DNA from: Sphingobacteriaceae bacterium
GTDB lineage: Bacteria > Bacteroidota > Bacteroidia > Sphingobacteriales > Sphingobacteriaceae
Assembly (NCBI GenBank): GCA_903642215.1
Contig: CAHJWG010000001.1
Location: 744,001-808,000, forward strand
Reading direction: 5' to 3'
Length of the DNA stretch: 64,000 nucleotides
A program made the translations under genes and the position numbers. Shown here one piece after another: positions 43,074-51,135 of this stretch. Position 1 is the first letter of the stretch, and each line of letters begins with the position of its first letter. The notes below the pieces were generated by a model that made no database searches, had not been told where the DNA came from, and saw only the letters and a program-made list of their open reading frames with translations.

Positions 43074-45106
43074 TGAAAAAAAAGCTGCTCCAATTTTTAT
43101 CGGGTATTTTTTGTTGTCTTTTTCAAGCTCAAGCGCAGGATGCCTGGAAAATCTCCGCAGAAAAAATTGATCCGGCCAATTATTACGGCGTTACGGTGGC
43201 CAACGGCATGATCGGAATTGTTTCTTCCCCAGAACCTTTTAAAGTGAAAAACGTGGTGCTGGCCGGCGTTTACGATCAGTACGGACGAGGCCGCGTGAGC
43301 AATTTTCTGAATAGTTTTAACCTGCTGAACATGAATCTGGATATCAACGGCAAACGTTTGGATGCCAAAGCGGCAACGAATATGAAGCAGCAACTGGATA
43401 TGCAGCATGCTTCTTTTACCACTACTTTTTCTTACGGCGATGAAGCGGAAATTAAATACACGTATTATTCGTTGCGCCAGTTGCCGTTTACGGTTTTGAT
43501 GGATGTTTCCATAACGGCAAAAAAGGCTATTACAATTACGCCGGCAAGCGTAATGGAAGCGCCGGATGCTTTGCGCGACGTGCAGAATTATTATAACGAG
43601 ATCGACCGGCCGCATGTCACTTTAAAACTGCTGACTTCTACCGCAAAAAGTCCGACCGGCAAACTGCAGTTGTGCGCTTCTACCAGTTTTTTATTTCCGG
43701 AGCCGCACGGACAGGAGCCAAGCGTAATCCATGAAATGTGGGACAGCAATATGCACCTGATGAAATTCAGCAAAAATTTGAAGGCTGGCGAAACTTATAC
43801 GTTTTCGGTGATTGGTTCTTCGATCACGTCTGTGCATCATGATGATCCGCTGAATGAAGCCGAACGTTTAACCATTTTTGCGCGATTGGAAGGCCATGAT
43901 CGTTTGCTAAAATTTCATAATCAGGCATGGGACGAGCTTTGGAAAAGCGATATTAAAATTGAGGGCGATGCGCAGGCACAGCAGGATATCCACAGCATGT
44001 TGTACCATTTGTATTCTTTTTCGCGTGCCGGAACTGCTTTTTCGCCTTCGCCGATGGGACTTTCCGGTTTGGGTTATAACGGACATGTTTTTTGGGATAC
44101 GGAGGTTTGGATGTATCCGGCTTTGTTGGTTTTACACCCGGAAATTGCCAAATCATTAGTCGAATATCGTTTTGAACGACTGGAAGCAGCACGCAAAAAT
44201 GCTTTTTCGCATGGTTTTAAAGGAGCGATGTATCCATGGGAAAGTGCCGGAACAGGCGTGGAAGAAACACCGGTTTGGGCTTTAAGCGGTCCGTTTGAAC
44301 ATCACATTACGGCCGATGTGGCCAACGCGGCATGGAATTATTACTGCGTAACGCAGGATAAAACCTGGCTGCGCGAACGTGGCTGGCCGATTTTACAAGC
44401 TACGGCAGATTTTTGGGCGAGTCGTGTTGAAAGAAACGGTACCAATCATTTCGACATAAAAAATGTGGTTGCTGCAGATGAGTGGGCCGAAAACGTGGAT
44501 AACAACGCTTTTACCAACGCCGCTGCAAAAGTGAACCTGCAAAACGCCGCATCGGCAGCAAAAATATTAGGTTTGCCGGCCAATGCAGACTGGGCTTTGG
44601 TGGCGCAAAATATTCCGATTTTGAAGTTGCCAAACGGCGTAACGCAGGAACATGCCACTTATCACGGCGAAGGCATTAAGCAAGGCGATGTGAATCTGCT
44701 GGCTTATCCGCTTAAAACAATTACCGATCCGAATCAGATCAAAAAAGATTTAGCTTATTACGAAACGCGGATCCCGAATGAAGGAACGCCGGCGATGACA
44801 CAAGCTATTTTTGCTTTGTTATATTCGCGTTTGGGTGATGGCGAAAAGGCATATCGCTGGTTTAAAGAAGCTTACGAGCCGAATCTGGTTCCGCCGTTTC
44901 GGGTAATTGCAGAAACTAAAGGCGGAACGAATCCATATTTTGCAACCGGTGCAGGCGGCATTTTACAAAGTTTGCTAATGGGTTTCGGTGGATTAGATAT
45001 TACGCCAACCGGCATCACGCAAATCAAAAGTAAATTGCCTTCCCGCTGGAAATCTATTATGCTAACCGGCATCGGCCCAAATCATCAAACTTATACGGTA
45101 AAATAA
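43070..45106 (+). CDS. GH65 family enzyme, probably a glucosidase
   Basis: 678 residues with a signal peptide ending AQAQ (about residue 22). GH65 catalytic-domain landmarks are LSGLGYNGHVFWDTEVWMYP and the catalytic-acid region VAADEWAENVDNNAFTNA (E471). A second conserved Glu lies in FRVIAETKG (E615), followed by FATGAGGILQS. The last segment replaces the phosphate-binding loop of GH65 phosphorylases, so a hydrolase (ATH1/PGGHG-like, or like the GH65 alpha-1,2-glucosidase of Flavobacterium johnsoniae) is more likely than a phosphorylase. Start overlaps the upstream stop (ATGA). In locus B it would split a glucose disaccharide outside the cytoplasm. Confidence 0.9.
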   Translation: MMKKKLLQFLSGIFCCLFQAQAQDAWKISAEKIDPANYYGVTVANGMIGIVSSPEPFKVKNVVLAGVYDQYGRGRVSNFLNSFNLLNMNLDINGKRLDAKAATNMKQQLDMQHASFTTTFSYGDEAEIKYTYYSLRQLPFTVLMDVSITAKKAITITPASVMEAPDALRDVQNYYNEIDRPHVTLKLLTSTAKSPTGKLQLCASTSFLFPEPHGQEPSVIHEMWDSNMHLMKFSKNLKAGETYTFSVIGSSITSVHHDDPLNEAERLTIFARLEGHDRLLKFHNQAWDELWKSDIKIEGDAQAQQDIHSMLYHLYSFSRAGTAFSPSPMGLSGLGYNGHVFWDTEVWMYPALLVLHPEIAKSLVEYRFERLEAARKNAFSHGFKGAMYPWESAGTGVEETPVWALSGPFEHHITADVANAAWNYYCVTQDKTWLRERGWPILQATADFWASRVERNGTNHFDIKNVVAADEWAENVDNNAFTNAAAKVNLQNAASAAKILGLPANADWALVAQNIPILKLPNGVTQEHATYHGEGIKQGDVNLLAYPLKTITDPNQIKKDLAYYETRIPNEGTPAMTQAIFALLYSRLGDGEKAYRWFKEAYEPNLVPPFRVIAETKGGTNPYFATGAGGILQSLLMGFGGLDITPTGITQIKSKLPSRWKSIMLTGIGPNHQTYTVK

Positions 45107-45146
45107 CTGGAGCCAGACGTTCGTTACTTTAAAACATGCTTCTTTT

Positions 45147-46475
45147 ATGAGACAAATTTTTGTGTCGCTTTTGTTGTTGATTTTAGGTTTTTCTTCCTGT
45201 AAAAAAAGCAATGGTTATCAGCAATATTTTAACAATCCGGCTTTATATTCCAGCACGGTACATGAGTTAAATGATATTGTGATGGGCAATAATTTTACGC
45301 CGGTTGTGGCTTCCCGAAATTATGCTTACGCTAATATTGCCGGTTATGAAGTGATTTCTGCCGGAGATCCGAAGTATTATCAATCGCTGGGCGGACAATT
45401 GCATGGTTTACAATCGCTTCCAAAACCCGGAAAAGATACCACCATTTGTTATCCTTATGCAGCATTATTGGCTTTTTGTCAGGTTGGCGAAGCGGTTACT
45501 TTCCCCGCAGGGAGCCTGAAATATTATACCGATAGTTTGAAAACGATGGCCACCACTAAAGGGATGCCGGATGATGTAAAAGCAGCTTCGGAAGCTTATG
45601 CAAAAAAAGTAGGAGCTGCCATTATGGCGTGGAATAAAGATGATAACTATCTGAAAACCAGAAGTGGATCTAAATATGCCATTGATAAAACCGAAGGCCG
45701 CTGGGTGCCCACGCCGCCGATGTATGCCGAAGCGATGGAGCCGCACTGGAATACGATTAGGCCGATGGTGATGGACAGTGCCTCGCAGTTTAGGGTGCCG
45801 CCGCCGCCGGTTTATAATATGAAGGATAAAAATAGTAGGTATTATCAGGAGGTGCTGAAAATAAAAAATGCCGTACAAAACCTAACGCCGGAGCAGCTGC
45901 ATATTGCTAATTTCTGGGATGATAACCCGTTTAAAATGAATGTGATCGGCCACGTGCAATACGGTACCAAAAAGTTTTCGCCGCCCGGCCACTGGATGAG
46001 TATTGTAGGTATCGGTGCCAAGCAATCCAAAGCTGATTTTAACAAAACCGTTTGTGCCTTTGCTAAAACTTCTATTGCGCTTTTTGACGGTTTTATTGAG
46101 TGCTGGGATGCCAAATATCATTACAACACGGCGCGGCCGGAAACGGTGATTAACAAATATCTGGATGCCGATTGGCGACCAACGTTGCAAACGCCGCCGT
46201 TTCCGGAATATACCTGCGGCCATTCTACCATTTCCTCCGCAGCAGCAGAAGCTTTAACCAGTGTTTTTGGCGATCATGTGGCTTATGTGGATTCCAGTGA
46301 AAACGAATTTGGTATCAAAAGCCGTTCGTTTCCATCATTTCGCGCCGCCGCTGCAGAAAATAACTGGGCGCGTTTTTACGGAGGATTGCACTTTCATAAT
46401 TCCTGCATGGTGGCGCACGAATATGGTAAACGGGTAGGTGATTTGGTGGTTGCTAAATTGGTGATGAACAAGTGA
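45147..46475 (+). CDS. Vanadium-dependent haloperoxidase-like (PAP2 fold) lipoprotein (locus B)
   Basis: 442 residues, lipoprotein Cys18 (FSSCKKS). Vanadate/phosphate-site motifs are K323-x6-R330-P (KYHYNTARP), H359 in TCGHSTIS, and R409-x5-H415 in ARFYGGLH. Compared with the classical SGH and SRxxxxxH, Ser is replaced in both places (CGH, AR). It shares WRPTLQTPPFPEY with the locus A paralog. The last A of an ATGCTTCTTTTA copy is the A of its start codon, and the A of its TGA stop begins an ATGCTGTTTTTA copy. Halide oxidation or phosphatase activity cannot be separated by sequence. Confidence 0.9.
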   Translation: MRQIFVSLLLLILGFSSCKKSNGYQQYFNNPALYSSTVHELNDIVMGNNFTPVVASRNYAYANIAGYEVISAGDPKYYQSLGGQLHGLQSLPKPGKDTTICYPYAALLAFCQVGEAVTFPAGSLKYYTDSLKTMATTKGMPDDVKAASEAYAKKVGAAIMAWNKDDNYLKTRSGSKYAIDKTEGRWVPTPPMYAEAMEPHWNTIRPMVMDSASQFRVPPPPVYNMKDKNSRYYQEVLKIKNAVQNLTPEQLHIANFWDDNPFKMNVIGHVQYGTKKFSPPGHWMSIVGIGAKQSKADFNKTVCAFAKTSIALFDGFIECWDAKYHYNTARPETVINKYLDADWRPTLQTPPFPEYTCGHSTISSAAAEALTSVFGDHVAYVDSSENEFGIKSRSFPSFRAAAAENNWARFYGGLHFHNSCMVAHEYGKRVGDLVVAKLVMNK

Positions 46476-46648
46476 TGCTGTTTTTACGGGTGTTTTTTGG
46501 GAATGAAAATTAATAGCTCATAGTAAGGTTTGTCATGCCGAACTTGTTTCGGCATCCAACAAGCAAAGTTTATTACTTTTCACGAGGGATCCTGAAACAA
46601 GTTCAGGATGACAATTCCTTAAAATTCACTTAATAAAAACAGCATCAC
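46472..46648. repeat. Nested palindromic element flanked by the second dispersed motif
   Basis: Perfect 15-bp inverted ends GTGATGCTGTTTTTA (46472-46486) and TAAAAACAGCATCAC (46634-46648) enclose a REP-like palindrome (46531-46612, GTCATGCCGAACTTGTTTC and its complement). The left end includes the stop codon of the haloperoxidase-like gene. The element separates that gene from the glmS/trehalase remnant. Confidence 0.88.
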
Positions 46649-46653
46649 TTCCT

Positions 46654-46889
46654 CTAATACCGGTTCATAAAATTCAGCAAAACACCATTCGTCCAGCCAA
46701 AACCATTCTGTAATGATACTCGCCGCCGGCTTGTATGGCTTCAACTAAGTCCGGATTTAACAAATTTTTAGGTTGGTCTACGTTGCAATTTCGCATTACC
46801 GCGATGTGATAAGCCAATAATTGAAGCGGAATAATTTCTATCAAAGGTAAAAAAACTTCATCTGTTTTCGGGATTTCAGTTCCACACAT
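46654..46889 (-). pseudogene. Chimeric remnant: glmS ends fused to a trehalase C-terminus
   Basis: The frame starts MCG, which is the GlmS N-terminus with the catalytic Cys2. It then jumps to the last part of GlmS: EIPKTDEVFLPLIEIIPLQL and LAYHIAVMRNCNVDQP. The normal GlmS end (RNLAKSVTVE) is absent. The sequence instead continues KNLLNPDLVEAIQAGGEY and, after a 1-nt deletion near 46714, QNGFGWTNGVLLNFMNRY and stop at 46654. That matches a GH37 trehalase C-terminus (GGGEYPLQxGFGWTNGV). About 550 GlmS codons and nearly all of the trehalase are missing. It lies where glmS usually sits downstream of DUF4270. Two deletions fused three gene ends; no product is expected. Confidence 0.8.
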
Positions 46890-46917
46890 AACAAAGAAGC
46901 TTTACAAAAACTGTTGC

Positions 46918-48357
46918 TTATTTAACTGCCGCAGGCGTATAAATTATATTTAATTTCATTTTATAAGCTGAGGTTTTATCTCCACCGGCCACTAATCTTC
47001 CGGCAGTCTGGATAGAGCCGGTAGCATATTCAATTGTTGAATTATATAAATCAGCTGGAGCCAGGAAGGTACCGTAATCAATTGTTTTACCTGAAATTAA
47101 ATCCTGAATATAGCCTGTAATAACAAAATGATATTCGTTTTTAGTTAAATTATAGTAGCCGCCAAATCCTAATACTGATAAAAATCTATGATCAGTCTGC
47201 CCGTTAAAAACGAAACCTGCATCTGGTAGTAGTACACGTTGTTTAGCAACATTTAATCGGTACATGGTTAACCGTGGTGCAGGCAAAAAAGGATAAATCT
47301 GTGTACCTGCAACTGGCGTTATAATTAATTCTGCCCGGTTTAAGCTGGCATTGCCAATCAGTTGTTTTACGTTAGTAGCCAGCGAAGGAAATGCAATTTT
47401 AGCTCTCAAACCTGCCAAACCTTGTAAATAAACCGTACTTGATGACCTGCCTGCGGCAGCATTAATTAAAGCATCCGGGATAACCGTACCCGTATAATTA
47501 TGTTTTATTTGAGAAGCAAAATTTCCAGATGCCGGAAAAGAAGCCATTACAGTATCAATTACGCCTGCACTGCTGGTATTTTTATAATAGATATTTAACT
47601 GGCAGGAATCAGTCAACAGGTAAAAACTACCACCGGGGCCGCCGGTAGTTTGTGCCTTATCAAAGGTTAAATACAAGCCTTTAAAATATCTTTTGAAAGC
47701 TTCTGTACCGATAAGTTTTAAAGAATCGGTAGTTAAAATATTGCTTCTAACAAAAGCTGTATTTATTGGTATCCTGATTTGCGGCGGCAGTTTTTGAACT
47801 GTATCCTTTGCGCCGGTTACAATCTGCAAAACTTTAACGTTATCACTTGGCCTTGCATTAAAAGTGCTTGTGCCAATTACAGGAGGATTATAAGACCAAG
47901 CTTTGGTATTGTAATAGATTTGATTTAGAGGTTGCTCTGCAAGCTGATACACATTTAGTTTGTATTTTGTAGCGGTGGTATCGCCATAAAAACTGTGTGG
48001 TGTATAACGTAAAACCAAAATAGCAGAATCAACTGCAATTGTGCCTGTGGGTTTGGTAAAAGCAATACTGCCCGGAGTACCGATGGACATTGCTACGTTG
48101 GCTTCTGTAACACCAAAAACAGGATCTTTATAATAAGCAAGCGGTGCAATGTAAATACTCGAACTGTTGGTTAGATTAGTAGTAACCACACTATCGTCTC
48201 TAACTGTAGCGGTTTTGATAGATACTGTATCCAGCAGGGTGCCATTAATAACTTCGGAAGGATCAATAGCTAATCCAACTGCATCAGGTTTTTTGCAACT
48301 GCTTAAAATAAAAAGACTTATCAACAAAGTCAATAAGTCTGTTTTAACAAATTTCAT
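46918..48357 (-). CDS. DUF4270 family lipoprotein
   Basis: 479 residues, lipoprotein Cys21 (ILSSCKKPD). The family signature includes GLAIDPSEVINGTLLDTVSIKT-type start and many beta strands (VDSAILVLRYTP, LNRAELIITP, FVITGYIQDLI). DUF4270 proteins are Bacteroidota outer-surface lipoproteins of unknown function, commonly encoded downstream of a single-domain starch synthase and upstream of glmS. Here the starch synthase lies 13 nt upstream and glmS is only a remnant. Confidence 0.88.
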   Translation of the reverse strand: MKFVKTDLLTLLISLFILSSCKKPDAVGLAIDPSEVINGTLLDTVSIKTATVRDDSVVTTNLTNSSSIYIAPLAYYKDPVFGVTEANVAMSIGTPGSIAFTKPTGTIAVDSAILVLRYTPHSFYGDTTATKYKLNVYQLAEQPLNQIYYNTKAWSYNPPVIGTSTFNARPSDNVKVLQIVTGAKDTVQKLPPQIRIPINTAFVRSNILTTDSLKLIGTEAFKRYFKGLYLTFDKAQTTGGPGGSFYLLTDSCQLNIYYKNTSSAGVIDTVMASFPASGNFASQIKHNYTGTVIPDALINAAAGRSSSTVYLQGLAGLRAKIAFPSLATNVKQLIGNASLNRAELIITPVAGTQIYPFLPAPRLTMYRLNVAKQRVLLPDAGFVFNGQTDHRFLSVLGFGGYYNLTKNEYHFVITGYIQDLISGKTIDYGTFLAPADLYNSTIEYATGSIQTAGRLVAGGDKTSAYKMKLNIIYTPAAVK

Positions 48358-48370
48358 ATAGGATTAAATC

Positions 48371-49195
48371 TTATGCAACATGTACCAATTCATCATTGGT
48401 AATTTCTTCGTAAAAGTTGTAAAAATTTTCCGAATCAACTGTTAAATCATGTTCCAAAACCGGTTTACCCGCATTTTTAACATTATTTAACAACTCCGGG
48501 TTCACGTCTGCGCTACCGATAACAATACCATCAGCATACTGCAAAGCACCTTTATCCAAAGCTAAACTGTTGCCTTCTTTGTAAGTTTCTAACTGTTTTT
48601 CCGTCATACCGTTCATCACGGCTTTTTGCAGAAAGTTAGTATTTAAAGTTTCTGTAAAAGCATTTTCATAAAGCGAATAAATTACTTTAGAATTTTTAAA
48701 TGTAGGATCATCTTTATAACTGGTTTTTACATAAGCCGGAACCAGGGAAGTTAACCAGCCGTGGCAGTGGATGATATCCGGTGCCCAGCCTAATTTTTTA
48801 ACCGTTTCCAAAGCACCTTTACAAAAGAAAATCATGCGCTCATCATTATCCGCATAAAATTTTTCTTCTTTATCCCTGAAAACATATTTACGCTGAAAGT
48901 ATTCTTCGTTATCCAAAAAATAAACCTGCATGCGGGCTGCGGGGATAGAAGCTACTTTTATAATCAGCGGGTTATCATTATCGTCAATAATGATATTCAT
49001 TCCCGAAAGGCGTATCACTTCATGTAACCGGTTCCTTCGTTCATTAATGTTTCCAAACCTCGGCATCAGAATCCTGATTTCAAATCCTTTTTCCTGCATA
49101 GCTTGCGGAAGCTGACGGGTGATTTCGGAAATTTTAGAAAGTTCAAGAAAAGGTGACATTTCTTGTGTAATAAACAAAAGCTTCGATTTACTCAT
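48371..49195 (-). CDS. Single-domain glycogen/starch synthase (GT5 catalytic N-terminal half)
   Basis: 274 residues equal to the N-terminal Rossmann domain of ADP-glucose-type glycogen synthase: KLLFITQEMSPFLELSKISE (KxGGL-like position reads ELSKISE), MPRFGNINERRNRLHEVIRL, and PDIIHCHGWLTSLVPAYV. The C-terminal GT1 domain that binds the nucleotide sugar is absent. This short form is conserved at this locus in Sphingobacteriaceae, so it is not a truncation, but synthase activity is doubtful. It is followed by DUF4270 in the same operon and is divergent from panC. Confidence 0.85.
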   Translation of the reverse strand: MSKSKLLFITQEMSPFLELSKISEITRQLPQAMQEKGFEIRILMPRFGNINERRNRLHEVIRLSGMNIIIDDNDNPLIIKVASIPAARMQVYFLDNEEYFQRKYVFRDKEEKFYADNDERMIFFCKGALETVKKLGWAPDIIHCHGWLTSLVPAYVKTSYKDDPTFKNSKVIYSLYENAFTETLNTNFLQKAVMNGMTEKQLETYKEGNSLALDKGALQYADGIVIGSADVNPELLNNVKNAGKPVLEHDLTVDSENFYNFYEEITNDELVHVA

Positions 49196-49242
49196 CTTCT
49201 ATCAACGTTAATTATATGTAAAGGAATTTACAATTGAGGGTA

Positions 49243-49273
49243 CAAAGATATGGATTATGTTATGATTTATCAA
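49243..49273 (-). promoter_or_regulatory. Promoter of the starch synthase-DUF4270 operon
   Basis: On the minus strand: TTG (plus 49271-49273), 20 nt, then TATCTTTG (plus 49243-49250), matching the Bacteroidota -33/-7 pattern. It is 48 nt upstream of the start codon. Confidence 0.65.
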
Positions 49274-49345
49274 TCAATTGTGCAAGCGGATGGTAGTATA
49301 TTTTAATCAAATGCGCAATTTTGGGCGCAAAAAAATTCTATCAGC

Positions 49346-50182
49346 TTGGAAATCTTTAAAACTATTGCAGCACTGCAAAATCATCTGCAAAACCAAAACA
49401 GCCGTAAGCCTGTAGGTTTGGTGCCAACTATGGGTGCGTTGCACAACGGCCATTTATCGTTGATAAAAACAGCAAAGGCACAAGCCGCAACGGTGGTTTG
49501 CAGTATTTTTGTAAACCCGACCCAGTTTACAGATGCAGGCGATCTCGAAAAATATCCGCGCCCGGTTGAAACAGATATTCAGAAACTGGAACAAGCTGGC
49601 TGCCATATTTTATTTATGCCGGAGGTAACAGAAATGTACCCGCAAAAAGAGCATTGGCATTTGGATATTGGGGAAATAGAAAACCGGCTGGAAGGCGAAT
49701 TTCGGCCGGGCCATTATCAGGGCGTGATGCAAATTGTGTACAAGCTTTTTGTAGCGGTAAAACCTGATTTGGCTTTTTTCGGCCAGAAAGATTTTCAGCA
49801 AATCCGGGTGATTGAAAAGATGGTAGAACTGAAAAACTTGCCGATAAAATTAGTAACCTGCCCGATTATCCGCGAAGCAGACGGGCTGGCGATGAGTTCG
49901 CGGAATATTTATTTAAATGATGCAGAAAGAAAACACGCGCTGATTTTATCATGGGCTTTGCTTCAGCTTAAAAAAAGCTTTGTAAAAGAAGCATCGGAAA
50001 AACTGCGGCAGGAAGCGATTGAAATGATTACAGTTGAGCCGCAGGTGAAATTAGAATATCTGGAAATTGTAAATATGGATGATCTGAACCGAGATATCAG
50101 TAACCCGGAAAAGGGAATTATCGCGTTGGTGGCGGCAAAAGTTGGCCAAACCAGGCTGATCGATAATATGATTCTAAGTTGA
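49346..50182 (+). CDS. panC: Pantoate-beta-alanine ligase
   Basis: 278 residues. ATP-binding motif TMGALHNGHLSLI, followed by VCSIFVNPTQF, GQKDFQQIRVIEKM and the KMSKS-like DGLAMSSRNIYL of PanC. It joins pantoate and beta-alanine to make pantothenate. A TTG start at 49346 is used because no in-frame ATG precedes the conserved region, and MEIFKTIAALQ is the expected N-terminus. panD follows 45 nt later, so the two steps of the pathway are adjacent. One TAAAAGAAGCAT motif copy lies within the coding sequence (49983-49994). Confidence 0.94.
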   Translation: MEIFKTIAALQNHLQNQNSRKPVGLVPTMGALHNGHLSLIKTAKAQAATVVCSIFVNPTQFTDAGDLEKYPRPVETDIQKLEQAGCHILFMPEVTEMYPQKEHWHLDIGEIENRLEGEFRPGHYQGVMQIVYKLFVAVKPDLAFFGQKDFQQIRVIEKMVELKNLPIKLVTCPIIREADGLAMSSRNIYLNDAERKHALILSWALLQLKKSFVKEASEKLRQEAIEMITVEPQVKLEYLEIVNMDDLNRDISNPEKGIIALVAAKVGQTRLIDNMILS

Positions 50183-50227
50183 AAAACCGGTTTCCGGATA
50201 ATCGTAAATCAATATTAACTTTGCCGC

Positions 50228-50578
50228 ATGGTTATCCAGATTTTAAAATCTAAAATTCATCGCGTTAAAATTACGCAGGCAGAATTGAATTATGTGGGAA
50301 GCATCACCATTGATGAAGATTTAATGGATGCAGCAAATATCATTGCCAATGAACGGGTGCAAGTGGTAAATAATAACAACGGTGCCCGTTTTGAAACTTA
50401 TGCCATAAAAGGAGCACGCGGCAGCGGCACGGTTTGCTTAAACGGAGCAACGGCCCGGCTGGCGCAGGTTGGTGATATTGTAATCATTATGTCGTACGGT
50501 TTTTTGCCGGTGGAAGAAGCTAAAACGTACGAACCGGTTTTGGTTTTCCCGGATAACAACAATAAATTATTAAGCTGA
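50228..50578 (+). CDS. panD: Aspartate 1-decarboxylase proenzyme
   Basis: 116 residues. The self-cleavage site Gly24-Ser25 ([10 protein letters not shown]) yields the pyruvoyl cofactor, and [17 protein letters not shown] is the conserved active-site segment. It makes the beta-alanine that PanC uses. The stop TGA overlaps the next ATG (rfaE2), indicating one operon. Confidence 0.95.
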   Translation: MVIQILKSKIHRVKITQAELNYVGSITIDEDLMDAANIIANERVQVVNNNNGARFETYAIKGARGSGTVCLNGATARLAQVGDIVIIMSYGFLPVEEAKTYEPVLVFPDNNNKLLS

Positions 50579-51075
50579 TGCTGGATAAATTAGCCGTTAT
50601 AAAAAATAAAGTTGTTGATGCAAAGCGTTTGCAATCCAATTTAGCTTCCTGGCGCATTCTCGGGCAAAAAATTGTTTTTACCAACGGTTGTTTCGATATT
50701 TTGCACGCCGGCCACGTACAAAGTTTGGCTGGTGCGGCTTCTTTTGGTAACCGTTTAATTGTTGGGTTAAATGCAGATGTTTCTGTAAAAAGGTTAAAAT
50801 CTGCCGGCAGGCCAATCCAAAAGCAGGATGACCGCGCGCTGCTGCTGGCGGCCATGCACTTTGTAGATTTGGTTGTTATTTTTGAGGAAGATACGCCCGA
50901 ACAGCTCATTCAAGCCATTAATCCGGATGTGCTGGTAAAAGGCGGCGATTACAAAGTAGCAGATATTGCCGGTGCAAATTGGGTGCTGGAAAACGGCGGA
51001 AAAGTAGAGCTGATCAATTATCTGGATAATAGTTCGAGCACTAATATCATCAGCAAAATAAGAGAAGGTTTATAA
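50578..51075 (+). CDS. rfaE2: D-glycero-beta-D-manno-heptose 1-phosphate adenylyltransferase
   Basis: 165 residues of the cytidylyltransferase-like fold: FTNGCFDILHAGHVQSLAGA (HxGH), NADVSVKRLK, and LVKGGDYKVADIAGANWV. It matches the C-terminal domain of HldE (RfaE domain II) as a stand-alone protein, which makes ADP-heptose precursors for LPS. It overlaps panD by the sequence TGATG. Its function is unrelated to pantothenate; the linkage is a common Bacteroidota gene order. Confidence 0.9.
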   Translation: MLDKLAVIKNKVVDAKRLQSNLASWRILGQKIVFTNGCFDILHAGHVQSLAGAASFGNRLIVGLNADVSVKRLKSAGRPIQKQDDRALLLAAMHFVDLVVIFEEDTPEQLIQAINPDVLVKGGDYKVADIAGANWVLENGGKVELINYLDNSSSTNIISKIREGL

Positions 51076-51135
51076 ATTAGGTAGATAAAAGAAGCATTAA
51101 TAATTGTTTGTTTTTCAATAAATTAACTTAGCAAT

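Noticed and set aside
43097-43615. Minus-strand frame of 172 codons
   Set aside because: It is antisense to the GH65 gene, rich in His, Ile and Arg in the way shadow frames are, and has no motif.
45465-46223. Three overlapping minus-strand frames (137, 89 and 113 codons)
   Set aside because: All are shadows of the haloperoxidase-like gene.
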